From Euwallacea fornicatus (lineage: Eukaryota; Arthropoda; Insecta; Coleoptera; Curculionidae): a DNA stretch of 64,000 nucleotides. The translations under genes were made by a program, and so were the position numbers. Location: contig NC_089552.1 in the NCBI RefSeq assembly GCF_040115645.1, positions 2,356,001 through 2,420,000 of the forward strand. Direction: 5' to 3'. How positions within the stretch are numbered: the stretch's first letter is position 1; every line of letters starts with the position of its first letter. A model generated the notes under the pieces. It was not told where the DNA came from. It was given only the letters and a program-made list of their open reading frames with translations, and did not search any database. Below, in pieces: positions 24,606-36,380 of the stretch.

Positions 24606-24812
24606 GCTATAGAAGAAACAACTCAAAACTTGCCACGGGAACACCAAGAGCTTAGAATTAGGTCAAAACTAATTTTAGATAATCCTTTTAAGATAAAACA
24701 AAGTTTAACCCCCATTGAACAAAAGGCCCTCAATTTATGTGAACAAATAACGTTCCTTTTAGCAGGCAAAAGCAGCGCTAGAGGCATAATGAGCTGTGTT
24801 ACCTGTGAGTAA
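24606..24812 (+). CDS. Unidentified exon-like open frame
   Basis: After an acceptor-like CTTAATTTCAG, the frame IEETTQNLPREHQELRIRSK then LILDNPFKIKQSLTPIEQKA runs to a stop at 24812. An ATTAAATAAAG signal lies about 40 bases beyond. Charged and hydrophobic residues alternate as in a helical protein, and composition differs from the flanking DNA. I find no upstream partner exon and recognise no family; it could be a terminal exon or transposon debris. Confidence 0.3.
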   Translation, partial: AIEETTQNLPREHQELRIRSKLILDNPFKIKQSLTPIEQKALNLCEQITFLLAGKSSARGIMSCVTCE

Positions 24813-26092
24813 AAAATTGAGGGCCCATTCAATGATGGGAGATGCACTAAATTAAATAAAGGGCCCACAGATACAGCGGAAAAATGAATTTATAAGACAC
24901 ACACACAAAAATAATTGTTTTAGTGATGTAGAAAGGTACGAACTCCTGCAAAGCACTTCAGTTTAAGACTTTTTGTCAGTGGCATAAATTTAGTCACCGT
25001 TGGTACCTTTTGAGGTTCCTCGTTTTACATAAGCTAGCATATATTTATCTGTAAATTAAATGTATGGTAGTAAAACCCTGATAATAGTCAACGAATTAAA
25101 TGGATCGATGTTCATCGCAACCAACTGCCCATATTTTATTTAATAAAACCGATGTACGGCTTGGTCACCTATGCTTGAACCGGAGGTCAACCTCGGCCAC
25201 GCAAAAAGAGACCAAGCTCAAACAAATACCACTTAGACTAATCACCAACACAGAAAATACAATTTTAAACATGGCAGGTTAAATTGGGTCAATGATCAAA
25301 CCCTAATCACTTACCTCAACTGAACCTTTTAAAATGTTGTAATGACTAATTTTTTAGTATTTTTACCTACTTACTGACATTCCATAAAATTTTTTGCTGT
25401 AAGTATTCGTTTTGTTACCGAATTTTCCAATGATTTGCGTTTTTCTTTTGCAAAAAAATACAAATCAAGTCGGTCTTTTCTATAATCCTCTTCGAGCTCC
25501 CTCTTTTGAGCCATTAATTTCTTGCCCTCTTAGTAATCAGAGATATGTATGTTAAGTCAGTACGTCTCTCTTACTTAAACCAGGAGCAATAAAGACATGC
25601 GTTACTCTTATTATCGATGACGTAACGACTGACGTCTTAAACGGCTGTGGGAGAATCAAACACTCTACTAAAAGCGGCAGGGGATGGGTAATTGTGTTCT
25701 CATCTCCAATAATAGAATAATTATCCAAGAACTACGTAAATATCCCTACAAGCCAAGGAACACTGCATTCGTTGTTTATAGAAAACACAAGCCTAAGGGT
25801 GTTGCTATTGGAGAATTGATGATACCATATCAGGCCAGTAGAGGGTTCACACATGGAAATAATTTTAGTTATGATAATGTGGGGGGTTAGAACCCTGGTT
25901 CCCCGGGCGGATACAATTAATTTCCAATGATCCTCACACTGGTAGATCTCGCCATCCATTTAAACTTCAGTATCGCTTTGCTTATTTTCCCGCTCTTAAT
26001 CGAAACATCAGAAATAAACGGGATTTAACCCAAAGTAATCTGAACAAACTTGGCTCAAGCTGAGCACCCATTCTGACAATATCGCCTATAGA
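24813..26092. other. Gap: no gene recognised
   Basis: AT-rich DNA. Short overlapping frames on both strands at 25100-25960 have no recognisable domain or splice support. Confidence 0.45.
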
Positions 26093-27385
26093 ATATAGGC
26101 CAACCCCCCCATTTTTCCCGCAAACTTAGCACACAACACGTGCTGTTCTCTCCAAAGCAATAGCCATTTAACCGCGTTTACAGCGCATATTTTAACCCGA
26201 ACTAACCTAGCACAGATTGAAAACTCATTCTCGCATCACAATGTAGTTCGTCCATATAAACTGGACAAACTCACTAATTTTTCCTGCAAACACACTACTG
26301 TGATAAAAAAAAATAAGGCCAATTTTTCATGTAAACTTCAAGGGTACTATAAAATCATGAAATTATTTCTTTGTAGGTTGATTGCACTGTCTGTGACATC
26401 TATGCAAATTTCAGTCGTATTCAATTACTGCAGAGCTACACGCGAATTGGTAAAACATAGAGAAGTGAGTTTTTTTACTTTCGCTATGTCTGATTTTGTT
26501 GAGCAAAGAATTCGGAAGTGAATTTTGTGTGCAGGGAGTTTTCTTTGATTATCGCGGCATTATGAATTTGTTCTACCGTTATGGGCAGACATTTCTTGGT
26601 TTTGCACCGCAATAATGCACCGTCCCACACTGCATTGATTCTCCGAGAACATTTTGCCTAAAATTCGATCCTTATCGTGCCACGACCGCCGTAATCGCCC
26701 GATTTGGCACTGTTGAAATTCTGGCTGTTTAACAAGCTCAAATGACCGCTCCGTGGACACCGTGACGATTCAATCGGGGGGATCGAAAACCGGAATCGAA
26801 GAAAGTACCGAAGGCGATCCCGGAAAAAGACTTCTCTGCTGCGAGGGTCGCAAAGAACGACGGCATAAGTGCGTTGTGTCGAACGGGCAGTACTTGGAAG
26901 GTGATGAAATTTATTCGGGAGAATAAATAAACATTTTTCATTTTATAAATATATTCGCCTTACGTGTTGATTACAGTGGTGGCACACAACAAACACCATA
27001 CTTCTTGAAGCAAACACCGTTTAGCCTCGTTTACGACGCATACTTTAACCCTACTTGAACTGAACACTCGTTGTCACATTGCAATGTCGTTCGCTTGCAC
27101 AACATAGGCAAATCTACCCAGTTTCCCCGCAAATTTAGCACACCACACGTGCCGTTCTTTCCATAGCAATAACCATTTAGCCTTCGTTTACAGCGCATAC
27201 TTTAACCCGAACCAACCTGACCCGAAATGATTACTCGTTCTCACAGTGGGATGTAGCTCGTCTACACAACGTGGGTGGACCCCCTCATTTTTCCCGCAAA
27301 CTTAGCGCATAACACATACTATTCTTTTCAGAGCAAAAACCATTTAGCCTCGTTTACAGCGCGTACATTAAACCTTAAAATTTAT
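26093..27385. repeat. Satellite of about 155-170 bp units, interrupted by a mariner insertion
   Basis: The block CATTTAGCCTCGTTTACAGC GCATAC recurs at about 26166, 27019, 27173 and 27340. The block CCCGCAAACTTAGCACAC recurs at about 26124, 27134 and 27291. Adjacent copies on the right are about 154 and 167 bp apart. The single copy on the left is separated from them by the mariner remnant at 26534-26940. Confidence 0.8.
26534..26940 (+). mobile_element. Mariner transposase 3' fragment
   Basis: The forward strand reads GVFFDYRGIMNLFYRYGQT, later a diverged LHRN-like block, then QAQMTAPW (from FNKLK.PLRG), then VPKAIPEKDFSAARVAK and SALCRTGSTWKVMKF. This is the order of the catalytic C-terminal half of mariner transposases (VFFDxxGI … SPDLAPCDFxLFNKLK … LKAIPExDFSAxFxxWKxR … GxYFEGD). 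Stops and frameshifts are present, and the catalytic PDLAP block is not intact. This is a different mariner lineage from the element at 21358. Confidence 0.8.
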
Positions 27386-29218
27386 TCCTCTCGAGAACAT
27401 TTTTATCAAACTCAGTGCACCGGTACGCGGTAAAGATATATGCATTTACTCTCAGGGGCCCTGTTTATTCATAAATCCAGGCTTATCCTTTCCAGCTGAG
27501 ATACCGTAGACATTACGAGGGCGTAACCCGCAAAGCCGCAATTTATTTCAAAACTACTTGTTTGTCTGGATACAAGTTTCAACGACTCTGTGACGTAAAT
27601 TCACCTAACGCGTAAACTGCAAAACCAAAACATTTACCTTCGCTTTTCAAATAAGCGCTTTTAAGCTCCCGCTGCAAATTGTGCAGAATTTTCTCGATTA
27701 CATTCAGCCCTTTAATGTGATGCTCGTCAGCAGTCTGCTCCTCGCAAATTCATTCTCTAAGTGTTGCTTTTCCATCTAAATTTCCGCCAGAAGTTGCGAT
27801 TTACCACGCTTCTGCTGGCCATGAATACACTTCTTCTCCCACACTTCATACTTCACTTGCTCTATCAAAATTACTCCTATTTTAACAAATTTTGCTGAAG
27901 TGCAACTTGCTCACTTAGAGCATCGAATATCTTCTCAATTAGCAGTACTCATCAATGGTGGCGCCCGATGACTCGTCGAGGAGGTCCCATGCGATGGGTC
28001 AGTGACGAAGTCTGCAAACGAGCCAGTGAGAGTGATGATTGATGGTTTGCGCTGCTCGTTGTCGGTTAAGAATTGTACCAAACAAAGGTACTGAGGGTTT
28101 CTATTCGTTTTCTTGTTTAATTTTTTCCATTTGCAATCGTCCGCATGACGAACTTCTGACCCTCAAGGGCGTACGCTGTTTTATAGTCTGAGTGGTTCCT
28201 GCGATCGCGAAGCTGCGATAATTTCGCCTCCCTGCAGAATTTGTTGATGGCCATATTTCGGCATAAGCTGTCTTCGGAGGCCTGCGGCATGCACTGCAAA
28301 TTAATCGCCAGACCGAGGGAGGATTCGATCAGATTGAGGCCTTCGGGGGCCACATGCCTCCTGCTTACCAATGGCGAAAACTTCATTACTTTATTTCGGG
28401 TTAGTCCAGGTTTTATGTAATAACTTATCACTCATAAGCTACGTGCATATTTTGGTTTCGCCGCTGTTCCTTCAGAGAAGCGATAATTTTCTTTTTTCCG
28501 CTCAGAGCAATGACTCACTCGGCTGGTTTGCGGAAGCGTTACTGAGGTCCGGCAGGATGTTCGAATGTGATGATGATGAATTTGAATGCGAAATTGCCGG
28601 AGTATTTTATTACTTATTTTTGAAGTAGAACTGCAGAATGCATGGATGTGGAATGTTTCCTGAACAAAGCGAATTAGTACCGTACGGCACCAATTGCTCG
28701 CTTTCTCTCGCAATTCTTTGCATTTTATCCCACGGGTCATCCCCGAAGGGAGATACCTTTAAGAGCTACTTATATCTGATTAATGTCTGCCGGGCATTGG
28801 CGTCCTCTTTGAGCAAACTTGCATCCATGCAAATTTCCCAAAAATTATCGATAATTCTCATTGAGCTGTTGCCCCTGGAAACAGCTCCCCAAAGATTTCG
28901 CAATATGCCTGAAAATTTCCTAGGGAAATCCCCAATTCCCCACTCTTCTACAGGGCGACGCGCTATTGGAAAAATTGCAGTTTTGCCGTTAGTTGATCGC
29001 CATTTTTTCGAAACTCCAATGTTCGTTTCCACGAAAAAGAACAATTTCACTCGTAATTTACTTTGCCGGTTCTGCATTGCTAAAAATGAAATATGGCCAT
29101 AATCAAAAACGAAATCACATAGTGAGCGCGAAAATTTCCAACCATGTCTAGCAACCACCGCAACGTTTTGCCTCAGTCCGTGAACTGACCACTGAAAACC
29201 CAAGCCATAAAGCACCAT

Positions 29219-31543
29219 TAATGGTTAAACCCGTAATGATCGCGATCGGTTAGTCAATCACATTTCGAACTAATAAACAATGAAAATAGTGTTAATGCAG
29301 CCCTGTGTTAATTTTTCATGGCGAATGCGGCAATTTGTCAATGGCGCGTTACGTCTTCATGGCTTTATAAGCACAAACAGCTAACGGCCCGATAAATATA
29401 ATTTAAAATTTAATCCCATAGACTCACACACACCAAGTTAAAGCAAACAGAAATGCAATTAATTGGCAAACTTAGATTGTCTAGTTTACGAGCATACATT
29501 AAAGATAATTGCCGTAGAGTCAGGTCGGAACGGCACTTCGATAGGACGCCTCGGGAATTTGCTTTTAGTAAAATTGGGAATTTATTTCCGTGTCGTGTGC
29601 CGAAATTGGTTTTTAATACGAAAGTCTACGTGAGATGACGAGAACCGATTTTCCTTGTATTTACCCTATAAAACAATGCCATCAAGTTAAGGAAATTATA
29701 ACCTAGAGACGAAAGAGGTAAGGAAAACCAAAAATTTTAGATTTACGAAGCAATACGTCTTCCAGTGACGTCTTAGGTAGCTAGAATGTCAAAAAAATGC
29801 TAGAAAAATCAGAAACCTCGTACCGCTCCTCAATAGCATAACAATTTTAATCCTGTCAAGGAATTCGAAAAAGGCATAATTCGGCGAGAGAGAAAAGCCC
29901 AAACGTTCAGTTCTTGAGAGACAAGTGCGTTTCTTCACCTTCTCCAAAAACGTTAAAATAACGTTGCTGCATCATCAGATACGGTAATGGCTATCGATGC
30001 AAGAACCAGGACAAAGAAGGGAGTGCCAGTGCCCTTGCCAATCACAGAAGACCAAGTCATGCTCCCCGAGTATTGGAGCACCCAAGTGGAGCTCGAAACT
30101 CAGGCTTTATTTGTTTTCAGAGAACCTGAGATTTTAACAAAGTATTGTGCCTGAATTTCGTTCCTAATAATAAAAATGCTATTTCTCCCTTAAATATCTT
30201 TGTACTTACAGAATGTTTCGTAAAAATGCCGACAAACTTTCAGAGGATGTAGAGAGCTCATAAAAATAAATGTTTATATCAAACAAAGGTAGGTGCGAAA
30301 TCGACTAGTGTCCGAGATGCAAAATGTTTTATTTTTTTACTATTTTTTAAATATTTTAAAAACAGTTAAATTAAATTGGGTTTCCGTGGCGATGATAAGG
30401 CAAGTGAATTGATTATGGTGCCGCATTATGATGCATAGAAATATTTTGACATGTGTGAATTGCTGAGAATTTAACCATATTTTGGAAGAAGAATGTTATT
30501 TTATGACGAGGCAGGTTTCACACGCGTTTGAATCATGTCCTTCTAACTCTACCAAAAAATAATTTCATTAATTCCTCTCAAATAATTTAAAAAAAAAGAT
30601 GCTTTAAAGAAGTCCGTGGCGTACCATTATTTTTCATTATATACACCCCATTGTATGGCCGGACGGTCGCCAGTGGTGTAGGTGGGAATATGCTGTCAAC
30701 TCCAGAACGTGCACATTTATCCCGCCATAGGGTGTCCCTAATTTCGCGTCCTTAACGCAAGCCGTTTTCGAAATACACATTTAAAATATATATATAAAAA
30801 AAAATCAGACGCTCCGTATCTTAGAAACGAAGCGGTTTCGGACCTAACTTTATTCCCTATAAATATTTGTTTTTATGAGCCCCACGTCGCCTGAAAATTT
30901 GTCGATATGCTTATGCGACACCCTGTATGTATATACCTGATGGTGTGCAACAAAAGCATATATGAGCCAATGAAAGCTTAATAGCATTACATATCGAATT
31001 AAAGTGATGACCGAGGTTGTTAACGTGGGGTCAAGCATGAATTTCAGGCTGGCTCCAACGATGCGTAGAAAAATAAAACCAGAATAATATGTAGCTTTGA
31101 ATTTGTCATTGTTATTTTTACGGCATTTGCATTCACCTTCACGCTCTTTGAATTGGGTGTATTATGCGTTTTAATTAATTTTTGTTTTTAATTAAAATTA
31201 GTGGCATAATTTCACATGGGAAATTCGAAAATCATTTGAGGCCATCAACATCAATCAAATAATGGTAAACGTTCTCTAGTTGGTTATTCAGCGAACTCAT
31301 ATCCTCCACACCCACGGGTGCAAATTCACTTTAAAAATGACAAATTAAGGCTGGGGGTGAAAAAGACACTTTTGAGGGATTTATTGTGGCTCGTCATTGC
31401 AAGAGAGACACGCGATTTTTCAACATCAGATAGAGAAACGTTTAAAAAGCATCGTGAATTAGTAACTACCCATTACATTTACAATGGTTTTTCAAATTCG
31501 CTACAATATGAAGAGTTACAAGCAACTACTTTTACACGTAATG
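29219..31543. other. Gap: no confident gene
   Basis: Contains one short coding-like frame (29987-30154, listed separately) and a possible small inverted-repeat element at about 30727-30926, with ends AGGGTGTCCC and, inverted, CAGGGTGTCG. The remainder is AT-rich and uninformative. Confidence 0.45.
29987..30154 (+). CDS. Short open frame of 55 codons, unidentified
   Basis: ATG at 29987 opens MAIDARTRTKKGVPVPLPIT then EDQVMLPEYWSTQVELETQA and stops at 30152-30154. The codon use is clearly more coding-like than the surrounding DNA, and a TGCATCATCAG acceptor lies just before. It could be a small protein or the last exon of an otherwise lost gene. I do not recognise it. Confidence 0.3.
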   Translation: MAIDARTRTKKGVPVPLPITEDQVMLPEYWSTQVELETQALFVFREPEILTKYCA

Positions 31544-31899
31544 TACAGGGTGTAGCATATCATCGTGGAAATGTTTCAGAAGTACGCTGTAAATTAATTT
31601 AAAAAGTGCTAATAGATTCACGGTCAAAAACGTAACATATTCTACATACAGGGTGACAGAGCTTCACATAATTTCTCATATTTTGTGTTTTTAATTTTTA
31701 TAATTTTGTTTTCGTTTAGATTTATTTTCATTTTTAAGAAAGTTGATAAATATTACAAATTGTTTCAAGCAGTACTATATATATGTATATCGAAAATGGT
31801 ACATTTTTTTTGGACCATGGATGCATTAGTATTTTTTTATTATTTTGGGAAGTAATATTGCCCCTGAAATATCTCCACGTTGATATGTTACGCCCTGTA
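31544..31899. mobile_element. MITE, 356 bp, with inverted termini of about 36 bp
   Basis: The left terminus TACAGGGTGTAGCATATCAT CGTGGAAATGTTTCAG pairs with the right terminus, which reads TACAGGGCGTAACATATCAA CGTGGAGATATTTCAG on the opposite strand. No coding capacity. It is a sister copy of the element at 17759-18466. The upstream open frame at 31318-31602 runs into it and is not regarded as a gene. Confidence 0.85.
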
Positions 31900-33543
31900 T
31901 ATTAAATTACATATGAACTAAATCACTTCAATGTAACTATGCATAGGTGCTGTCATCTATGTAGACACATAAAGGAAAAGCTGGATCGTAAAAGTTATCT
32001 TAAACTGATAGTTGAGTAGTTTTTCGCAGTAATAATAATAAGTCAAGGACGATATGGCTACTAAAACATAATGAGTATTATTTCCGGAACTATTGGTGCA
32101 TTGACAGTGAGGAAACGTAATATACATAAATATAGTAAATAACAAATTAATTTGGCCAATACGCGATGATTATTAAAATTAATTTAGGAAATCGTATATA
32201 GAGTATCGCAACAATTTGCATCAATTCAAGTGTGTTTCCATTGCCAAATACTCGTTTTGTTTAGAAAAATATATGTCCAAACGCCATTAGATTTTCTGAG
32301 AGCCACTAGATCAATCCTTTGGCAACTTTGTCTGGAGAGCAATTTCCACGGAAACCGCCGAATTGACCCATACTCGATCTTCCTCTTGGCAAAGTCGCCA
32401 ATACTTTGATATATTGGCCCTAAACGTTTCTTAGACACTTTTTTAAGTAGATTACGATGAAATGCAAAATTTTAAAAACGTGTCATTTTTCCAATTTTAG
32501 CAGAAATTGTCTTGTACGGAACTAACAGATAACACTAACTACTGAAAGCTACTACTAAAAGAAGGCAATAAATATGCACCTAATTCTGTTCTCAGATCTA
32601 AAAGTGCTTTAGAATTCTCATGAAATTATATTTTAAAATCTATTCCGAGGCTTCCAGCTGTGAATCAAAGGAATTTCTTTCTGCCATTACAATAGCAGAA
32701 GACAAAACGCTCTCCCGTGCTGTTCGGCGATGACTAATACTTTGGGCTGAGCGTGATGGCACTTCTTCCTCGCTAGTAAAGTATGCGCACGCATGCACAT
32801 AATAAATATGAGGGGCGATCCAGTTGCCACTTTAGTCATAGCCGAGAAGCATGGAAGATCACTTCGCTTACTTCCTCATCGTCTATGATAATATCAGCCG
32901 CAGATTTTGATAAATTATCAAGAATAAATTTTCTTCACAGTCTGATTCTCAAGAAGTTTTAGTTTCCCCTTCAAACTGGATTCCCAGGAATGCCCCTCAA
33001 AATAATGCGATGAAAAGAGAGGGTGAATCAAAGCCACTTGGCTATTTCCTGGGTGCAATGGTCACGTGAAAAGAATATCATCATATTTATGGTGCTCAGA
33101 GATCTCTATTTTGAGATATTTTGTTATAGTACATCCCTGTTGCTGCCAAACCAGTTTACATGATATGGAATATTTAATTGTTCTATTACATGCTCCATGA
33201 TACAAATTTAATTTACGCGAAAATTACATTAAAAATGCTATCTACGAAGATAAATTATTGCATTTTAAATTAAACTAATAATCACATTTATATTTTAATT
33301 TTAGTTAGTTAAATGTATCCATAGGTGGTTTTATCAATAATCAAATTTATAAATAACACAGATATACTTCCACTATTTATTTGCCGTATTTCGTTTAAAT
33401 CGATGTTGATTAATAATCATATGTGGAATAATGCGCAGACAGATGAAGCAGAATAATATTAGAAGAGCGACAGATGCAGTCAAAGTAAAACACTTCGAAA
33501 AAGATGAATGAAATGCGAAAAAATTAAGAAGATTTTATGTAAA
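31900..33543. other. Gap: no gene recognised
   Basis: A stretch near 32340-32425 carries GATATATTGGCCCTAA on the forward strand, matching part of the tandem repeat at 36386-36600. No supported coding sequence. Confidence 0.4.
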
Positions 33544-33937
33544 TTAGGACCCAGTGGCTGAAACACAGATTTTGGACCACTCTTGTTCAAGGTAATTTTT
33601 TTTGGTTGCCATGATGGTGTAGGTCCATACTGACGCTAGCAACCATATACCCCATAATTGGTATATTGTAGTACGCGTATATAGAGAGCAATAAAGCTCC
33701 TGGGAAAAAATGTGAAACGGCCGAAACGAGTGCCTTAATGTCTGTCTGAAATAAATGCTTGACATTGCGTGCTTTAATAAGGTCTATAAATAAATTCACG
33801 TTTTCAAAAAAAGTAGGTCTCAGACCCACATATTTAACCACAAAAATCGTTCCATTATTCATTAGAATATTATCTTCAATCACGTGATATTCATTTCTTA
33901 TCAGTTTATCAAGTTTAAATTTACTACTTATATTCAT
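33544..33937 (-). pseudogene. Frameshifted open frame with a hydrophobic segment, possibly a chemoreceptor relic
   Basis: From an ATG at 33937 the frame reads MNISSKFKLDKLIRNEYHVI … KYVGLRPTFFENVNLFIDLI … HFFPGALLLSIYAYYNIPIM GYMVASV. A frameshift then leads into a second frame continuing WTYTIMATKKNYLEQEWSKI. The general shape (a short KxxGLxP-like start, then one long hydrophobic helix) recalls the N-terminal part of insect odorant receptors, but no diagnostic motif is present. An unidentified membrane-protein fragment is equally possible. Confidence 0.3.
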
Positions 33938-34135
33938 ATTTCCTTACTAATGTGATCTATTCGCACCAAATACATAATAACCAATATCATGTCTATTGAA
34001 ACCATTTTGCTAAATGCGAGCTTTATAACGTTTTTCAATGGCGTGTAATTGTTTGGGCTACATTTGGTCTCAAATTTAAAAATTGTAAATCATCTTTGAC
34101 TATTGCAAGAAAGCTGAACCTCCTGAAGTTTAACA

Positions 34136-35019
34136 TACAGGGCAGCCCAGAAACAATAGTGCAAGTGAGTATCGAGTGCTAGAGGTTGCAAAAATATTGT
34201 TGAATAAAAAATTGAACTTACCTCATAGAAAAATTGATTGTTTTCATTCCGCGGGGAGTCAAAATATTTTTTTTTCTAATTTTGTAAATTGAGTATAAAT
34301 CTAACGGTTTTTGTTTTACATACTCGAAATTTGTTTGTTAATGCAATAATTTCGTTTAAAACATTTCTTTCAAGCCAACTGATAGTTCAGCTGTCTCTTG
34401 TCGAAGCACAAAAAATCGACCTAACTATGTTATCAGTATCGATTCCTTCTACTTTTTCACAAATTTTGATGCTCAGAATTCTTCTACATCTAAAGAATAT
34501 TCTATATTTAAAAAACTAGTACCTCTAACAGTTTTAGAGATATTTTGATTTAAGCATTTTTTGTTGTTTTCATAGCCTACTCCGTAATGCAACCAATAAC
34601 TTAATTGAAAATATGTCGAAAACGATTAGAGATACAATTTTTTTGCAATATTCCTTTTTGGTGGGAAAAGATTCAGAGTAATAGAATTCGTAAAAATAAT
34701 ACTGTTATCGGCACTTATAAAAAAAGTTAGGTCGATTTTTGGTACCTTCGCAGGGCCCAGGTGGCGCCAGCTATCCACTAGTTTGGAAAGGAAATTTAAA
34801 ATGAATTTTTCATACACCAAAACCTCCTAGGAGCAATCTCAAGCCGGTAAATTAAAAACTGTAAGATTTATCCGCAATTTACAGAAATAAAAAATTACTT
34901 TTGCGCACTGTAAGTTGAAAACATGCAACTTTTATATAAGACAAGTTAAGGCGCATCGCTGTTTTGTGCCCTCTGGCACTCAATAATTATTTGTACCGTC
35001 GCTTCTGGGACACCCGGTA
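34136..35019. mobile_element. Foldback (long inverted repeat) element, 884 bp
   Basis: The ends TACAGGGCAGCCCAGAAACA and, on the opposite strand, TACCGGGTGTCCCAGAAGCG match, and the similarity continues inward (TATCGAGTGCTAGAGG versus TATTGAGTGCCAGAGG). Deeper blocks also pair: AAAAATCGACCTAACTATG near 34411 with its inverse near 34725-34743, and CAGTTTTAGAGATATTTTG near 34530 with its inverse near 34615-34640. The two arms of about 440 bp therefore fold on a centre near 34577. Open frames on the two strands are mirror images, not genes. Confidence 0.85.
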
Positions 35020-36380
35020 TAATACTGCTATAAACACTGAGAAGCCACACAACAAAGAAAGGAGCTTCGAAGATACAATCCGGAGTGAGCAGGAAACGGT
35101 TTGAGGTCGTATTACCGCTCCAACCACATATTATAGAGCCACGGGGATTTGGGTTGAAAAACTACACGCTGGTGGTTCGGTGTTGAGTAACATCGCATAC
35201 TCGAATGACATCATAAAAATTAAAAATATCAACCTACCTTTAATCCCCTTAAGCGACGAGTGTTCGTGTGAAATTAGGCGACAAATTGAGGCATTCTCTG
35301 AGGTGAAGGCGCACCCAAGCTCAAAAACCAACACAAAGGCAGCACCGTTTTTTATTCCTCGCGAATGTCAACCAAAAGCGCGGAACAAATTGTCACCGTA
35401 ATGTCCCTATGGACAAAGCAAACAAAACTCGTTCAAATGGCGTTATCATCAAACATTATCGATAACAGACGATTTTGCCTACGAGTGGCACATTCATATT
35501 TACCTTCGTTTCTAAACCCCGCTCACAAACATCACCATCATACCACGAACTGCAGTATGTGTATCGAACAAACATGCACGGCCGGAAGAAGCGCTTTTGT
35601 TTGAAGAAGAATCCACCTCCGAATCGCCGTTATTGTCATACATTAGCGTGAGATTAATTAAATAAAAAGTGTCCGTTGTTGAAAGTGTGGGGGCACGATT
35701 ACTTTACTAGATTCGGAGCTAGAGCAGGACTGACACTCATTCATTGACTGGAAAGGGGCGCAAGCGCTCCGGTTTACGTGTGCTGCCTCTACGTGGACGC
35801 TCTCTGGGCTCTAATAAGGGTCCCGGACTTTTCGAAGGGATGGGGTGAAATATGGGAATAGGGGAGCAAATTTCATCACTTAAGTGTCCCTGCCCGGGAG
35901 ATACTAGACACCTCTATATCTGGCTTGAGCGAAGGGATTCAGCTTGTCACCCTTAAACGTTCACCTCACACACAGGCGGCAGAGACATTTGAATATTATT
36001 AGTCACTTGCCCTCTTTTCACAAGAGTGATTTGGACAAGTGTGCAGGTACAGTTATGTCCATTGCATACTCAGAGATTGTTGGTACATATGCAGAAGGAC
36101 AATTGCGAGCGAATGCGACGCAAGAATCAGTCACGAGCACGTCTAATTGTCAGATATTGCTAACCAGAAGAGTAATTTCCGTGGACGACAAGAAAAAATT
36201 AGATCGTGCCCATGGAAATCATCTTACCAGCCATTTAATAATTTGGTTCTAAATCATTTAAGAGCGCCCACCGCAACTCAAGTAAAGAGCAATATATTAA
36301 TGTCCGGGTAATCAAGATAATTTCCTTGCAAGTGGATCAACAGTACTCTCCTTTGAAACTGTCGTTTCTATAGAAATTAT
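35020..36380. other. Gap: no gene recognised
   Basis: Several overlapping frames on both strands (35131-35604, 35944-36252) have no recognisable domain. Composition is less AT-rich near 35500-35850 than in the neighbouring gaps, with no identified cause. Confidence 0.4.

Larger units (their letters stand above)
23187..29218 (-). pseudogene. Decaying coiled-coil protein gene, interrupted by stops, frameshifts and repeats
   Basis: Coding-like blocks in order on the minus strand: about 28880-28600 (MRIIDNFWEICMDASLLKED; DDPWDKMQRIARESEQL after a stop); 28600-28510 (ISHSNSSSSHSNILPDLSNA); 28356-28140 (LCRNMAINKFCREAKLSQLR); 28075-27880 (frames alternate; LIEKIFDALSEQVALQQNLL); and 27745-27638 (EEQTADEHHIKGLNVIEKIL), which ends at a GTAAATG donor in phase 1. 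An exon from 23851 begins in the matching phase (ELERVIAAQKEEIAAMRVKV). A further block is near 23600-23510 (NPTSSMEEIHATTPRTLHFR). A last exon, 23265-23187, has a good acceptor and a stop (VEITYKKSDVASALLKLNEL). The codon choice and heptads look like a former coiled-coil gene. I do not recognise the family. Several blocks could instead be true exons of a poorly resolved gene. Confidence 0.5.

Noticed and set aside
28371..29102. Plus-strand frames opposite the decaying coiled-coil gene
   Set aside because: The minus strand has better codon use and heptad patterns in the same region; the plus frames are shadows.
34289..34820. Small frames on both strands in the foldback element
   Set aside because: They are mirror images created by the inverted repeat and have no independent coding evidence.
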